IMG/VR virus record: IMGVR_UViG_3300021093_000196
Coordinates: 1-36,574 of that record
From: a virus
Length of the DNA stretch: 36,574 nucleotides
Reading direction: 5' to 3' (one strand)
Under the pieces are notes generated by a model that was not told where the DNA came from, made no database searches, and saw only the letters and a list, made by a program, of their open reading frames with translations. The position numbers and the translations under genes are program-made. Positions 7,035-15,112 of the stretch are shown piece by piece. Position 1 is the first letter of the stretch, and each line of letters begins with the position of its first letter.

Positions 7035-7244
7035 CTAGCATACTTTGGTTACTCCATATGTTGTTATTACTTCAATATTATCTGTTTTAGCATAATATAT
7101 AATATCATGAAAGTGTGGATGATTTACATTTAAATATAGTTTTTTTGGTAAATCACCAAATTCTGATATTAATTGTTGATATTCAAGATAAGCCCCAAAA
7201 CTCTCATCTTCAAAATCATCTAATGTTTCTAATAATTGAACCAT
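7035..7244 (-). CDS. Small unknown protein downstream of DNA polymerase
   Basis: Sixty-nine residues. It begins with an acidic helix (MVQLLETLDDFEDESFGAYL) and ends with a strand-like NIEVITTYGVTKVC; His-rich NVNHPHFHD lies between. The ATG overlaps the stop of the preceding small gene (TAATG at 7242-7246), which has an AAAGGAG before it. No known family. About 140 bases of non-coding DNA with a promoter follow before the SSB-like gene. Confidence 0.65.
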   Translation of the reverse strand: MVQLLETLDDFEDESFGAYLEYQQLISEFGDLPKKLYLNVNHPHFHDIIYYAKTDNIEVITTYGVTKVC

Positions 7245-7393
7245 TATATTTCTCCTTTTATATTTTTAACAAACCTATTTTCTAATGTTTTTTTTAATTT
7301 TTTATTAATAGTTTTGTCAGTGCCAAATGTCATGACAGTAACTTTGTCCTTAAACCATTTGCGTACATTTTTTTCTGCATTATCTTTATACAT
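7244..7393 (-). CDS. 49-residue basic protein coupled to DNA polymerase
   Basis: A short frame starting with an ATG inside the last codons of the polymerase gene and ending on the TAATG that starts the next gene. The product is basic: MYKDNAEKNVRKWFKDKVTV, then TFGTDKTINKKLKKTLENRF. Overlaps at both ends and an uninterrupted frame support it as real. No family recognised; a polymerase accessory role is only a positional guess. Confidence 0.6.
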   Translation of the reverse strand: MYKDNAEKNVRKWFKDKVTVMTFGTDKTINKKLKKTLENRFVKNIKGEI

Positions 7394-9425
7394 TTATTTC
7401 CCCCATTTCAAGCCAATTGACTCCAAGTTTTAATTCGCAATCAAGTGGTACATTAAAGTTAATTCCATAATAATCCTTCATAGCAGGTATTACGGAAGCT
7501 GCACCCTGTTTAAATACATTACTCATCACAGCTTCTTCTCCAGGATAAACATCAGCCACAATAGAATCGTGAACTGTGTTGATTAGTAAACTTTTTACCT
7601 TATTTTTTCTCATTAGATTATATATTTGAATACAGGCTAAAGGTACAATATCTGCTGTAGCAAATCCTTGTACTGGATAATTTTTAATCTGTGTTCCATA
7701 ACTAGAACCTCCCCATGGCATTCGTTCAGCATATGGAAAAGCATATTCCCTACCAGTTGGTATTTTTACAACTTTATATTTAATGGCTTGTGTTTGCAAT
7801 TTATCATGCCATTGTGCAATGTGTTTATATTTTTTTAAAAACTCTGAATAGTATTTCTTTTCATTTTCAGTTCCAGTTACACCACCATATAAAGGTTTAA
7901 AAGTATGTGCCTTTGCATCTTGCCGAGAGACACCAATAATATCTGCGGAGTATTGATGAACATCTATTTTATTTTTAATATCTTCCATACCTTGTAGGTC
8001 TTGTGCAAGAAAAACAGCAGTTCTAAATTCTAACTGAGAAAAGTCTATTTCAAGTATTTTACCATTATCAAATCTAGATTTAATTACCTTACGAATAGGA
8101 AACGTTTTTGCTCGTGGTTGATTTTGAAAGTTTGGGTCACGACTTGATAGTCTTCCTGTTGCAGTAACACACTGCATAAATTTAGGATGAAGTAATCCTT
8201 TCTCATTTGTAAAAGATTTAATTCCATCTACAAACGTATTGAGATAAGTTTCTACTGCATTATATCTTACAATAGCTACAATAAATTCTTTTAAGTCTCC
8301 CTCACTTTTACTTGCTAATTTTTCTAGTGTAGTTCTATCTGTTCTAAAGCCACCATCAGCAATATCATAGACAGACTTTGGTTTTTGCATAAATCCTGCA
8401 ATCTTTGCTAACTGTGAATATATTAATCCCTCACCATCACAACTAGAACATTTAGTATAATTCTTAAATTCACTACCATCTTTTTTGATTCTTTTAATTA
8501 TACCCTTACCATGGCAAGTCATACACTGTGAAGAACTTGTTTTATAAATTGTATCTGTGTGTGCCTTAACTAAATTATTAATTTGATTTATAGAATACTG
8601 AGGTCTTCTTCTAGTTTTACCAGTTCTTTCATCAATACCAATATTAAATATTTCTTTCCATTTATTTTTATCTCTAACCTTTTTTGAATATATCAACCAA
8701 GATAATTGTTCTGTACTAGATGGATTGATTTTTGTATCCCCCATTTTTTCAAATATGGTCATATCAATTTTTTGTTTTAGATAAGCAAACTCTGCTCTAT
8801 ATTGTTTTTCAACATCAGCTAGTGATATAGTATCAACATAAATACCATTGCGTTCCATATCAATTAATACAAGAAGAAAATCGTTCATCATTTTAATTGT
8901 TTTAATTAGACCTTTATCTTTATCTAATTTAAAATCTTCCATTTGCGAATCAAATAATTTTTTAGTAATTAAAACATCATGTCGCCCATACTCCTCAACT
9001 ATCTCCATAGGTATATCCTCAAATGATATACCCTTATCATAATAGTCCTCAATAGATGTATCTTTCTTACCAATCTTTCTTCTTTTACAGGTAGCATCTA
9101 AAGATATACCACGCCTTAATCCTCTAGATAAAACATATTCAGCTATCATTGTATCATAAACTTTACCACTATAATTAAATCCAGATTCTAATAGCCAAGT
9201 TAAATCAAATTTTAAGTTATGTCCAATTAATAATGTTGTCTTATCTAGTATAGATTGTATTTCTTTATGTGCATTTTCATCTGCTCGTTGACTATGCTTT
9301 ATAAAAAAATATTTATCATTAATTCCTACGCTTACTAAATAATTTTTAGGATTAAATGGAAGTGGATCCATTTTTCCATCTTCTGTTTTTTGAAACGTAG
9401 TTTCAATATCAAGTGTTGTTATCAC
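7386..9425 (-). CDS. polA: Family A DNA polymerase with inserted DnaJ-type zinc finger
   Basis: The 679-residue replicative polymerase has an N-terminal DEDDy exonuclease (Asp6, Glu8, Asp74, Tyr146, Asp150). A zinc-finger segment with CMTCHGKG at 301-308 and CSSCDGEG at 326-333 follows; this is half of a DnaJ central domain and a hallmark of HMO-2011-type phages. Polymerase motifs come next: TATGRLSSRDPNFQNQPR (421-438), motif A DFSQLEFR with Asp461, motif B Arg501/Lys505/Phe509/Tyr513, and motif C VHDS with Asp620. Motif C has Ser621 where Glu is usual. Phe at the position equivalent to E. coli residue 762 is the form generally linked to virulent phages. The start is GTG with AAAGG upstream; ATG at 9427 is out of frame. 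Confidence 0.95.
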   Translation of the reverse strand: MITTLDIETTFQKTEDGKMDPLPFNPKNYLVSVGINDKYFFIKHSQRADENAHKEIQSILDKTTLLIGHNLKFDLTWLLESGFNYSGKVYDTMIAEYVLSRGLRRGISLDATCKRRKIGKKDTSIEDYYDKGISFEDIPMEIVEEYGRHDVLITKKLFDSQMEDFKLDKDKGLIKTIKMMNDFLLVLIDMERNGIYVDTISLADVEKQYRAEFAYLKQKIDMTIFEKMGDTKINPSSTEQLSWLIYSKKVRDKNKWKEIFNIGIDERTGKTRRRPQYSINQINNLVKAHTDTIYKTSSSQCMTCHGKGIIKRIKKDGSEFKNYTKCSSCDGEGLIYSQLAKIAGFMQKPKSVYDIADGGFRTDRTTLEKLASKSEGDLKEFIVAIVRYNAVETYLNTFVDGIKSFTNEKGLLHPKFMQCVTATGRLSSRDPNFQNQPRAKTFPIRKVIKSRFDNGKILEIDFSQLEFRTAVFLAQDLQGMEDIKNKIDVHQYSADIIGVSRQDAKAHTFKPLYGGVTGTENEKKYYSEFLKKYKHIAQWHDKLQTQAIKYKVVKIPTGREYAFPYAERMPWGGSSYGTQIKNYPVQGFATADIVPLACIQIYNLMRKNKVKSLLINTVHDSIVADVYPGEEAVMSNVFKQGAASVIPAMKDYYGINFNVPLDCELKLGVNWLEMGEINV

Positions 9426-9438
9426 ATTTACCTTTCAG

Positions 9439-10656
9439 TTAATCTTCGTATCTACTTAATTGTTTATTAATTCGACAATTAGGCTCTCCATGATATCCAT
9501 TAATTTTATTCTTACTTATACATAAACTTCTATGCATATCCTCTGGGTCTCGTTCAATAGAATGTTTACCTATACCTATAATTAAATCTGCTTCGGCAGC
9601 TTTTCCTGTCTTAGAATTTTCCATCATATCAAACGAAATACTATTTCTGTTATGGGCATCTGCTGATGCTTGTGATATAGCTATAACACAACAGTTTCTT
9701 CTTTTTGCTATCTCCCTTGCACCAGTATAGATTGCTCTTAACTTCTCATCAGTTCGTGCAAATGTACCAGAAACATTTATTTTGTCAAGTTGGTCAATAA
9801 TAATTATATCTGGTTTATGTTTTTCACAATGCGAATCTATATCTTCAATAGACCAATCTACAACATCAAGCATTTTAATATTATCTTTTATTCTAGACCA
9901 ATCTTTATGTGCTAGTTCTATGTTTTCAATAATCTCATCTTTAGTGTAGCCAGTATAACAATTTATAGCCCTCATCTGTGTTCTTACAGCAGGTTCTTCA
10001 TTTATAAATGCGTGTACCTTTGCACCTTGTTCAGCGAAACCCTCGGGTGAGGCAACTAAACTTACCCAAAAAGCAGTCTTTCCAGTTTCTGGTCTTGCAA
10101 ATACAATCATTAAATTACCATTACCAATACCACCAACATTATCTTTTAATATTTTTAAATTAAATTTCCATTTAGTTGTAATATTTAATTGATTTAATAA
10201 TTCTCCAATATTATTTGTGACAGCATCTATCTGCTCAACTGGTAATTCTTTTTTATAAGAGTCTATTATATTTGATATTATATTAAATTGTGCCGTTTTA
10301 CCATTATATATTTCAGTAGCTTCAACTGCAATTTGCTGTGCAATATCTCTATCTCTCATTATCTTAATAATATCTCTAGCAACTTCTTCATTAGGAGTTT
10401 CTGCATTTTTTATATCTTCAATTAAATCGCTAAAGGTTTCTCTCATTGCTCTTGTTAGGGCAGGATTATATACCTTTGTGTGTAGGCTATATAAATCATC
10501 AATCTTAATATCAGATTCATACTTATCGTGTGCTTTTTTTATAGTATCAAAGAGTGAGCCGATATTTCCCTCAAATATATTTCTAGATATTGCACCCTTA
10601 TACTTATCGTAGAATGTTTTCTTTAATAATAACTTAATCATTTGCTTTTCAATCAT
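9439..10656 (-). CDS. DnaB-like replicative helicase
   Basis: The 405-residue protein has an N-terminal helical region and a RecA-type ATPase. Walker A is FARPETGKTAF (residues 186-196), Walker B is PDIIIIDQLDKI (282-293), and AISQASADAH and MENSKTGKAAEADLIIGIG follow as in DnaB/phage gp4-type helicases. It would unwind DNA ahead of the polymerase. It overlaps the upstream primase gene by 8 bases and is followed 13 bases later by the polymerase, forming a primase-helicase-polymerase unit. Primase and helicase are separate here, unlike the fused T7 gp4. Confidence 0.9.
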   Translation of the reverse strand: MIEKQMIKLLLKKTFYDKYKGAISRNIFEGNIGSLFDTIKKAHDKYESDIKIDDLYSLHTKVYNPALTRAMRETFSDLIEDIKNAETPNEEVARDIIKIMRDRDIAQQIAVEATEIYNGKTAQFNIISNIIDSYKKELPVEQIDAVTNNIGELLNQLNITTKWKFNLKILKDNVGGIGNGNLMIVFARPETGKTAFWVSLVASPEGFAEQGAKVHAFINEEPAVRTQMRAINCYTGYTKDEIIENIELAHKDWSRIKDNIKMLDVVDWSIEDIDSHCEKHKPDIIIIDQLDKINVSGTFARTDEKLRAIYTGAREIAKRRNCCVIAISQASADAHNRNSISFDMMENSKTGKAAEADLIIGIGKHSIERDPEDMHRSLCISKNKINGYHGEPNCRINKQLSRYED

Positions 10657-11431
10657 AGAACACCTTTCTTATATCATCTGTTGAGTAGTATTTTAAATCA
10701 TCTTCTAGTATCTTTACCTTTACATTATCAAATCCTATAGACCTTAAATAATTTGCTATGTCATAGGATTTTTTAGTTGCATCTCTATCAAGAGCCACAT
10801 ACAAATTTTTATACTTTGGAATATGTGGTGTAAATTTATCTTGATAGCTTGTTCCCATTAAAGCCATGCCAATCATTACATTTGATACAGCACATGCTGA
10901 CGCACAGTCTTCAACTAGAACAACATCTTCTCCCTGACCACACCTGAATGGGTAGTCTTTATTTCCATAGATATACCATTTAGGATATACTTTTGAAGTA
11001 AGTCCTCGACCAATGGCACCTCGTATATTATCATAATCTTTAATTAAAAATACAACTCTATCTTGCCTTACATCATATCTAAATTCTGCTCTACCCCAAG
11101 ACATGGATTCCCAGCAATTATTTTTATGTAAATATTCTAATGCTTTTTGATTTGAATGAATAGATTTAAAACTATCTGGCATAATAAATTTATCAGATTC
11201 TTTTACTTCTTCAGTATTAAAAGTTTTATATACTTTGTGCATTGATAATTTGTTTTCTTGCTTACCCTTTGCTGAACACGAGGCATGAAAGCAATACCAG
11301 TATAAAGTTCCATCATCATTTTTTACTACAAATGTATTTTTATGACTACAAAATGGACAGTCTATTCTAATCTCAGAATCATACTGTACTAATAAATTTT
11401 GCACTACTTCTAATTGCTGTTGGTAATTCAA
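10649..11431 (-). CDS. DNA primase (zinc finger plus TOPRIM)
   Basis: The 260-residue protein begins with a zinc-binding domain: Cys25 and Cys28 in DCPFCSH and Cys47/Cys52 in WYCFHASC, with His49 as another possible ligand. The TOPRIM domain follows, with VLVEDCASACAVS (Glu174) and VALDRDATKK (Asp215, Asp217) supplying the metal-binding residues. It makes RNA primers at the fork for the adjoining helicase and polymerase. It overlaps the helicase start by 8 bases and the preceding small gene by 4 bases. Confidence 0.9.
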   Translation of the reverse strand: MNYQQQLEVVQNLLVQYDSEIRIDCPFCSHKNTFVVKNDDGTLYWYCFHASCSAKGKQENKLSMHKVYKTFNTEEVKESDKFIMPDSFKSIHSNQKALEYLHKNNCWESMSWGRAEFRYDVRQDRVVFLIKDYDNIRGAIGRGLTSKVYPKWYIYGNKDYPFRCGQGEDVVLVEDCASACAVSNVMIGMALMGTSYQDKFTPHIPKYKNLYVALDRDATKKSYDIANYLRSIGFDNVKVKILEDDLKYYSTDDIRKVFYD

Positions 11432-11619
11432 TTTATCTCCTCATAGGTTATGAAAATTTTTTTCTTATCATAAAGTTTATCGTACGTTAATACTATCGCA
11501 TTAGAGTTTAACATTTCTGCTACCTTATTTTCTACACTTGCAACATCAAGAGAGTCTACCTCTGTTATAAAAGACCCAATCCATCTGTAAATAATAAGTT
11601 TAACTTTGATTTTTTTCAT
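11428..11619 (-). CDS. Small unknown protein, possibly leaderless mRNA
   Basis: Sixty-three residues, with KKIKVKLIIYRWIGSFITEVD at the N-terminus and a strand-helix pattern after it; it ends in KIFITYEEIN. No family is recognised. There is no ribosome site, and the nearest promoter-like sequence would start RNA at about the A of the ATG. It heads the primase-helicase-polymerase operon and overlaps the primase start by 4 bases. Confidence 0.65.
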   Translation of the reverse strand: MKKIKVKLIIYRWIGSFITEVDSLDVASVENKVAEMLNSNAIVLTYDKLYDKKKIFITYEEIN

Positions 11620-11625
11620 CGCAGT

Positions 11626-11654
11626 TGTCTAGCACAAAATATGTCTTAAGTCAA
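11626..11654 (-). promoter_or_regulatory. Possible promoter of the primase-helicase-polymerase operon
   Basis: Minus strand: TTGACT (11654-11649), 17-base spacer ending TGC (extended -10), then TAGACA (11631-11626). The -10 is weak, but spacing is ideal, and it lies between the stop at 11660 and the ATG at 11619. Confidence 0.4.
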
Positions 11655-11659
11655 GTTTA

Positions 11660-12031
11660 TTATATTTTAGTGCCAAATACTGTAAAGTCTTTTTCCTTTT
11701 CGTTAGTGTCGTAAGTTAATGATACTCCCTTAAGTTCTTTTAAAGATTCATCTCTTAATTTTATATTGTTTTCATCAACAAATAATATTAAGTCATCTAG
11801 TATAGTTTCATAATTTGCGTCATTATATGGTGCACCTTGCAGATAATTAGATATAGATTCATTAAATGCTTCTCTCACAGATTCGACTGTAGCTGGTTGT
11901 ATATTTCCATCGAGATACATTTTATAAATATCTGTTGCTGTTTCTATTAAAACTTTTAAAAATACAGATGGTTTATATTCATTTATATTAAAATGGGCAT
12001 AGTCTAGCGTATTTTTTATTTTATTTGTCAT
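11660..12031 (-). CDS. Unknown helical protein
   Basis: One hundred and twenty-three residues from the ATG at 12031, chosen because it is embedded in the end of the preceding small gene; an ATG at 12049 would add six residues. The body is mostly helical and acidic (FLKVLIETATDIYKMYLDGN, YETILDDLILFVDENN). No motif or family is recognised. It is the last gene before the promoter at 11654. Confidence 0.65.
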   Translation of the reverse strand: MTNKIKNTLDYAHFNINEYKPSVFLKVLIETATDIYKMYLDGNIQPATVESVREAFNESISNYLQGAPYNDANYETILDDLILFVDENNIKLRDESLKELKGVSLTYDTNEKEKDFTVFGTKI

Positions 12032-12149
12032 TTTTACTTTCTTCTTCATCGTGATTAATAATTAAGTGCATGCCATCACCATGGTCATACGTAATTTCAA
12101 AATCAATATCATTATCTAATAGTAGTGATATTACTTCATCTCTTGTCAT
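12021..12149 (-). CDS. 42-residue acidic protein
   Basis: ATG at 12149 with AAGGAG nine bases upstream. The product is acidic: MTRDEVISLLLDNDIDFEIT, YDHGDGMHLIINHDEEE. It overlaps the next gene at its end and the previous small gene at its start. The YDHGDGMHL string echoes WDSQDHGFNL of the 48-residue neighbour, which may point to a shared origin. Function unknown. Confidence 0.6.
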   Translation of the reverse strand: MTRDEVISLLLDNDIDFEITYDHGDGMHLIINHDEEESKNDK

Positions 12150-12282
12150 TATATTTTTCTCCTTTCCAAACTTGTAAGTTTAAGTTAAAGCCATGGTCTT
12201 GGCTGTCCCATGTAAAAGACCAGTCATTACCATACAATTTTTTTAAAAGTTTTACTAACTTATTTTCATCTTTTTTTTTCAT
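12136..12282 (-). CDS. 48-residue unknown protein
   Basis: ATG at 12282, ending TGA at 12136, overlapping the next gene by 14 bases. The sequence has a basic start (MKKKDENKLVKLLKKLYGND) and an aromatic second half (WSFTWDSQDHGFNLNLQVW). The ribosome site of the downstream gene lies inside this frame. No family recognised. Confidence 0.55.
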   Translation of the reverse strand: MKKKDENKLVKLLKKLYGNDWSFTWDSQDHGFNLNLQVWKGEKYNDKR

Positions 12283-12316
12283 ATAATTTATTATTAAATA
12301 TATATAGTCTTATATT

Positions 12317-12574
12317 TTATCTCATTACTGGTATAGTTGGCAAGTCTTCATAGGTTGTAAAGATAGCACCTGCACCATTTCCTTCATCGTCCATTGATGG
12401 GTATAACATTTCACCATCATCTAAAGTAATAACAATTGACCTAAAGTCCCAAGCAAGTTGTTTTGTTTCCTCCTTATCCATGACTCTAATATCAACAATT
12501 TTCTTATTTAAGAGATTTTTTTTAATTTTTTTTACCCACATATCGTCAAATTTTTTTATTTCCGCTTCAGTCAT
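12317..12574 (-). CDS. Small conserved-looking phage protein
   Basis: Eighty-five residues. A helical first half (AEIKKFDDMWVKKIKKNLL) is followed by VDIRVMDKEETKQLAWDFRS, then IVITLDDGEMLYPSMDDEGN, then GAGAIFTTYEDLPTIPVMR. The YPSMDDEGNGAGAIFT segment is a pattern I recall from small phage proteins of unknown function. AGGAG lies 11 bases upstream of the ATG. Confidence 0.7.
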   Translation of the reverse strand: MTEAEIKKFDDMWVKKIKKNLLNKKIVDIRVMDKEETKQLAWDFRSIVITLDDGEMLYPSMDDEGNGAGAIFTTYEDLPTIPVMR

Positions 12575-12621
12575 ATTAGTTGTTTCTCCTATTATTGTTT
12601 ATGTTTTATTACATCTAACTA

Positions 12622-12858
12622 TTAATAGCTAGATTTTACTTCGTTAAGATGTTCGTCAAGCACAAGATAAAGTTCTTCTGCAGTGTTTTCTATTAAATCA
12701 TCTGTAAAGCCTTGTGCAACAGCTTCTATCTTAAAGAATTTTACAATTTTATCTGGGTGAACGTAAATCCCATCTACTGTAGTAAATACACCAGATTTAT
12801 AATCATCAATTACTTTTTCAGATAAATCTCCAATATACTTTACTTGTTCATATTGCAT
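12622..12858 (-). CDS. Unknown acidic protein
   Basis: Seventy-eight residues with a strong ribosome site (AAAGGAGG four bases before ATG). Acidic and helical toward the end (GFTDDLIENTAEELYLVLDE). No recognised domain. Confidence 0.65.
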   Translation of the reverse strand: MQYEQVKYIGDLSEKVIDDYKSGVFTTVDGIYVHPDKIVKFFKIEAVAQGFTDDLIENTAEELYLVLDEHLNEVKSSY

Positions 12859-12871
12859 TTGTCCTCCTTTG

Positions 12872-13177
12872 TTAAGTGTTTAGTCTATCGTATTTGATTA
12901 AAATAGTGTCATGCTCTTGGTTAAAAGGCTTATCACATACGAAATAACAAAGCCTATTCACAAGCCACATACTATTTTGTATCCACATATATTCATCTCC
13001 CTCGACCAGTGTCCAAATTTTATTAAGGTCTTGTTTTGCAACAAATTCTTTTTCTTTTCCATAAGTTTCAAAACTATAATTAACATTATCTATTCCACAA
13101 TAAGTTCCATTTTTATCAATGTGGTTTGGAATAGGTTTATATGTTTCAAACCATTTTACAAAATTTATTTTTTTCAT
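12872..13177 (-). CDS. Unknown protein
   Basis: One hundred and one residues, Trp/Tyr-rich (INFVKWFETYKPIPN, IWTLVEGDEYMWIQNSMWLV), four Cys without a clear metal-site spacing. The ATG overlaps the TGA of the preceding gene (ATGA at 13174-13177). Function unknown. Confidence 0.65.
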   Translation of the reverse strand: MKKINFVKWFETYKPIPNHIDKNGTYCGIDNVNYSFETYGKEKEFVAKQDLNKIWTLVEGDEYMWIQNSMWLVNRLCYFVCDKPFNQEHDTILIKYDRLNT

Positions 13178-13353
13178 TTATCCCCCTCAATAGCTTTAAG
13201 TGCTAATAATTCTTCTTCCTCCCAACTAAAATAAAAATCTATTAGCTTTTCTCTTGCGACCTCAAGTAAATCTTGATGAGACATAACTTGAAGTCTCTGT
13301 TCTATAAAATTATAAAGTTGTTCTTCTTGTTTTTCTGATAAATTATTGTTCAA
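13174..13353 (-). CDS. 59-residue acidic helical protein with TTG start
   Basis: Starts at TTG with GGAGG six bases upstream; no ATG fits as well. The product is LSEKQEEQLYNFIEQRLQVM, SHQDLLEVAREKLIDFYFSW then EEEELLALKAIEGDK: acidic, entirely helical, and similar in feel to short cyanophage/pelagiphage proteins of unknown role. It overlaps the zinc-ribbon gene at its start and the next ATG at its end. Confidence 0.65.
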   Translation of the reverse strand: MNNNLSEKQEEQLYNFIEQRLQVMSHQDLLEVAREKLIDFYFSWEEEELLALKAIEGDK

Positions 13354-13501
13354 GTTGTGCCTCCCCTAATTGCCACTCACAATCGTCATTATAAAAATAA
13401 TTAGGATAGTTTTCTTTCATAAATATATCCTCACATTCAAAACAAACATATTCACCCCAAGTATCACAATTTTTACATTCTTTATTTGGTATAATAATCA
13501 T
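13343..13501 (-). CDS. 52-residue zinc-ribbon protein
   Basis: Cys9/Cys12 and Cys20/Cys23 form two closely spaced CxxC knuckles (ECKNCDTWGEYVCFECED), with Cys41 further on, indicating a small zinc-binding fold. The ATG at 13501 has only a weak purine site, and the frame overlaps both neighbours. Possible nucleic-acid or protein contact role; unknown. Confidence 0.6.
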   Translation of the reverse strand: MIIIPNKECKNCDTWGEYVCFECEDIFMKENYPNYFYNDDCEWQLGEAQLEQ

Positions 13502-13538
13502 CAACACCGCCAATCCAAAGAATATATCTATATTTCAT
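13482..13538 (-). CDS. 18-residue peptide, WIGGVDDYYT type
   Basis: ATG at 13538 overlaps the preceding stop (TAATG), and the product MKYRYILWIGGVDDYYTK matches the beginning of a small protein type that I recall from marine phages, which usually continues further. It may be a truncated remnant. It overlaps the zinc-ribbon gene in another frame. Confidence 0.4.
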   Translation of the reverse strand: MKYRYILWIGGVDDYYTK

Positions 13539-13765
13539 TATTCTACCTTGTTTATATTTACTTGACAATCGTCACCATATTCAGTTCCTTCAAAAGAAAC
13601 CCTATAATCATCTCCCTCATAGCTATTGGGTTTATCTAAACTCACATTACTTATACAATCACTTATTTCATTGTCATCAAGTTTAACATCACTCTCAACA
13701 ATAAAATGTCTTGAGTCTTGTGAGTATTCCTCTACCTCATATTTGTATTTATATTTTTTAGTCAT
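13538..13765 (-). CDS. Unknown acidic protein
   Basis: Seventy-five residues, AAAGGAG ribosome site. Strand-rich, acidic: KYKYEVEEYSQDSRHFIVES, then repeated acidic strands ending CQVNINKVE. It may form a small beta-barrel-type fold, but no family is recognised. Confidence 0.65.
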   Translation of the reverse strand: MTKKYKYKYEVEEYSQDSRHFIVESDVKLDDNEISDCISNVSLDKPNSYEGDDYRVSFEGTEYGDDCQVNINKVE

Positions 13766-13791
13766 TATTCTATCTCCTTTGTTGTTTATTG

Positions 13792-14163
13792 TTATTGTTT
13801 AACATAACTATTCCAGTAATGTCCTTTTACTATTAGTAATAAGGATTTATTTTGTTTATGTTTTTGTAATACTCCTTGTACTAATAATTTTTTTATTGCA
13901 CGACTAACAACAGCACTAGTTAAATTTAATCGTTCTCTCAATAGTCTTATTAAAACTCTTGGTTTTATACCCTTAACTCTTTTTGATTCATCATTATCAT
14001 TGTCTTTTATTAATTTAACAACATCATCAAATACTAAACTAAAATTATTTTGTCTTTTATTTTTAAAATGTAAATCACAAAATGCACTAAACCATAGATT
14101 CCATTCTTCCTTATCACTCCAGTTAGGTGCGTTCTCGTGACCAGTATATTTAGTGTTGCTCAT
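13792..14163 (-). CDS. Putative winged-helix DNA-binding protein
   Basis: One hundred and twenty-three residues. Residues 68-112 look like a winged helix: PRVLIRLLRERLNL, TSAVVSRAIKKLLVQGVLQK, then a strand (KSLLLIV) forming the wing. The N-terminal part is Trp-rich (NAPNWSDKEEWNLWFSAFC). It could regulate phage genes or aid replication; the target is unknown. It overlaps the preceding gene by 14 bases. Confidence 0.6.
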   Translation of the reverse strand: MSNTKYTGHENAPNWSDKEEWNLWFSAFCDLHFKNKRQNNFSLVFDDVVKLIKDNDNDESKRVKGIKPRVLIRLLRERLNLTSAVVSRAIKKLLVQGVLQKHKQNKSLLLIVKGHYWNSYVKQ

Positions 14164-14791
14164 ATGATATAGTTAAATTATTTTTATTCCAACAAGCCCT
14201 ACAATCACGACATTCTCCATCTTGTTTTAACGCAGGGCAAGGTATATATTTTGTTTTTTCAGTATGAACAGCACTAGTCCATTTCCAAAATGTAGGTGGC
14301 TCTCCATCTACTTTAATTGCTGATGCTCTAATAATTAAATTAGGGGGTAGGTCATCTTCTTTAATCTGTGATAGTATATCATATTCTCTAGTAGGTAGCC
14401 AATGGTTTATATCTGGAGTGTTCTTGCATACTTGAATAATCTTTTGTAAGTGTTCAAGAGATTGTAAATCACCAGAATCAAACCATCTAAAATATTTTTT
14501 TTTATCTGTTATATTTTTATATTTTAATTTAATTAACATAGTCATAGCGTCAACCCAATACGGCTCGTTCATAGCTTGAAGTCTTTTTTCATGTGCTAAT
14601 TTTACATTGTGCATTACATAATGCCCTTTGAGTGCATAGCAACCATTACATACTGTGCCTTTTATTTTTGCTAATTTACTTCCTACATTACATTTTTTTG
14701 CAGATATTCCAAAAGAGTATGATGGCATTTTACTTGTGTTTGATAATGTTCCAAGCTGTTCCTGTAATGTTTTAATAGTTTGTTTAATCAT
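14150..14791 (-). CDS. Cysteine-rich phage protein (gp88-like family)
   Basis: The 213-residue protein matches, from memory, a phage family named after mycobacteriophage gene product 88: SKMPSYSFGISAKKCNVGSK, VCNGCYALKGHY (Cys48, Cys51), YFRWFDSGDLQS (100-111) and HWLPTREY (130-137). A C-terminal CRDCRAC with Cys185, 194, 197 and 200 suggests a metal or Fe-S site. The family has no established function. It overlaps the zinc-ribbon gene at 14788 by 4 bases and the winged-helix gene by 14. Confidence 0.7.
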   Translation of the reverse strand: MIKQTIKTLQEQLGTLSNTSKMPSYSFGISAKKCNVGSKLAKIKGTVCNGCYALKGHYVMHNVKLAHEKRLQAMNEPYWVDAMTMLIKLKYKNITDKKKYFRWFDSGDLQSLEHLQKIIQVCKNTPDINHWLPTREYDILSQIKEDDLPPNLIIRASAIKVDGEPPTFWKWTSAVHTEKTKYIPCPALKQDGECRDCRACWNKNNLTISYEQH

Positions 14792-15060
14792 AAAGACCTA
14801 GAATCAAATTCTATACTGCAATCATCACAAAAAAAGAATGCGTTACCATCATTGTAAAATATATCCCTTGTATTTATTACTGATACATCTACATCTCCAG
14901 TCATTTCTTTATCAATACTTACTGACCTTTCTCCTTTTAATATTGCTTTCCAAGCACCATCTTTGTCTTGGTTATAAGTTATATTAACCCATGAATTGCC
15001 ATCTACATCTGGCAAGTATTTTATATTAGTTGATTCACAATTTATACATTTTAGTGCCAT
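14788..15060 (-). CDS. Zinc-ribbon protein
   Basis: Ninety residues with CINC at 5-8 and CDDC at 78-81, a zinc ribbon whose knuckles are separated by a long strand-rich insert (GAWKAILKGERSVSIDKEM). It has AAAGGAG seven bases before the ATG and a possible own promoter. Role unknown; such ribbons often bind nucleic acid or RNA polymerase. Confidence 0.65.
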   Translation of the reverse strand: MALKCINCESTNIKYLPDVDGNSWVNITYNQDKDGAWKAILKGERSVSIDKEMTGDVDVSVINTRDIFYNDGNAFFFCDDCSIEFDSRSL

Positions 15061-15083
15061 ATATTTCTCCTTTAAAACCTACA

Positions 15084-15112
15084 ATATTAGCACATAAAAT
15101 CTGGTGTGTCAA
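15084..15112 (-). promoter_or_regulatory. Possible promoter inside the end of the upstream gene
   Basis: Minus strand: TTGACA (15112-15107), 17-base spacer ending TGC, TAATAT (15089-15084). The -35 lies within the last codons of the preceding gene; the start would be about 17 bases before the ATG at 15060. Confidence 0.45.
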
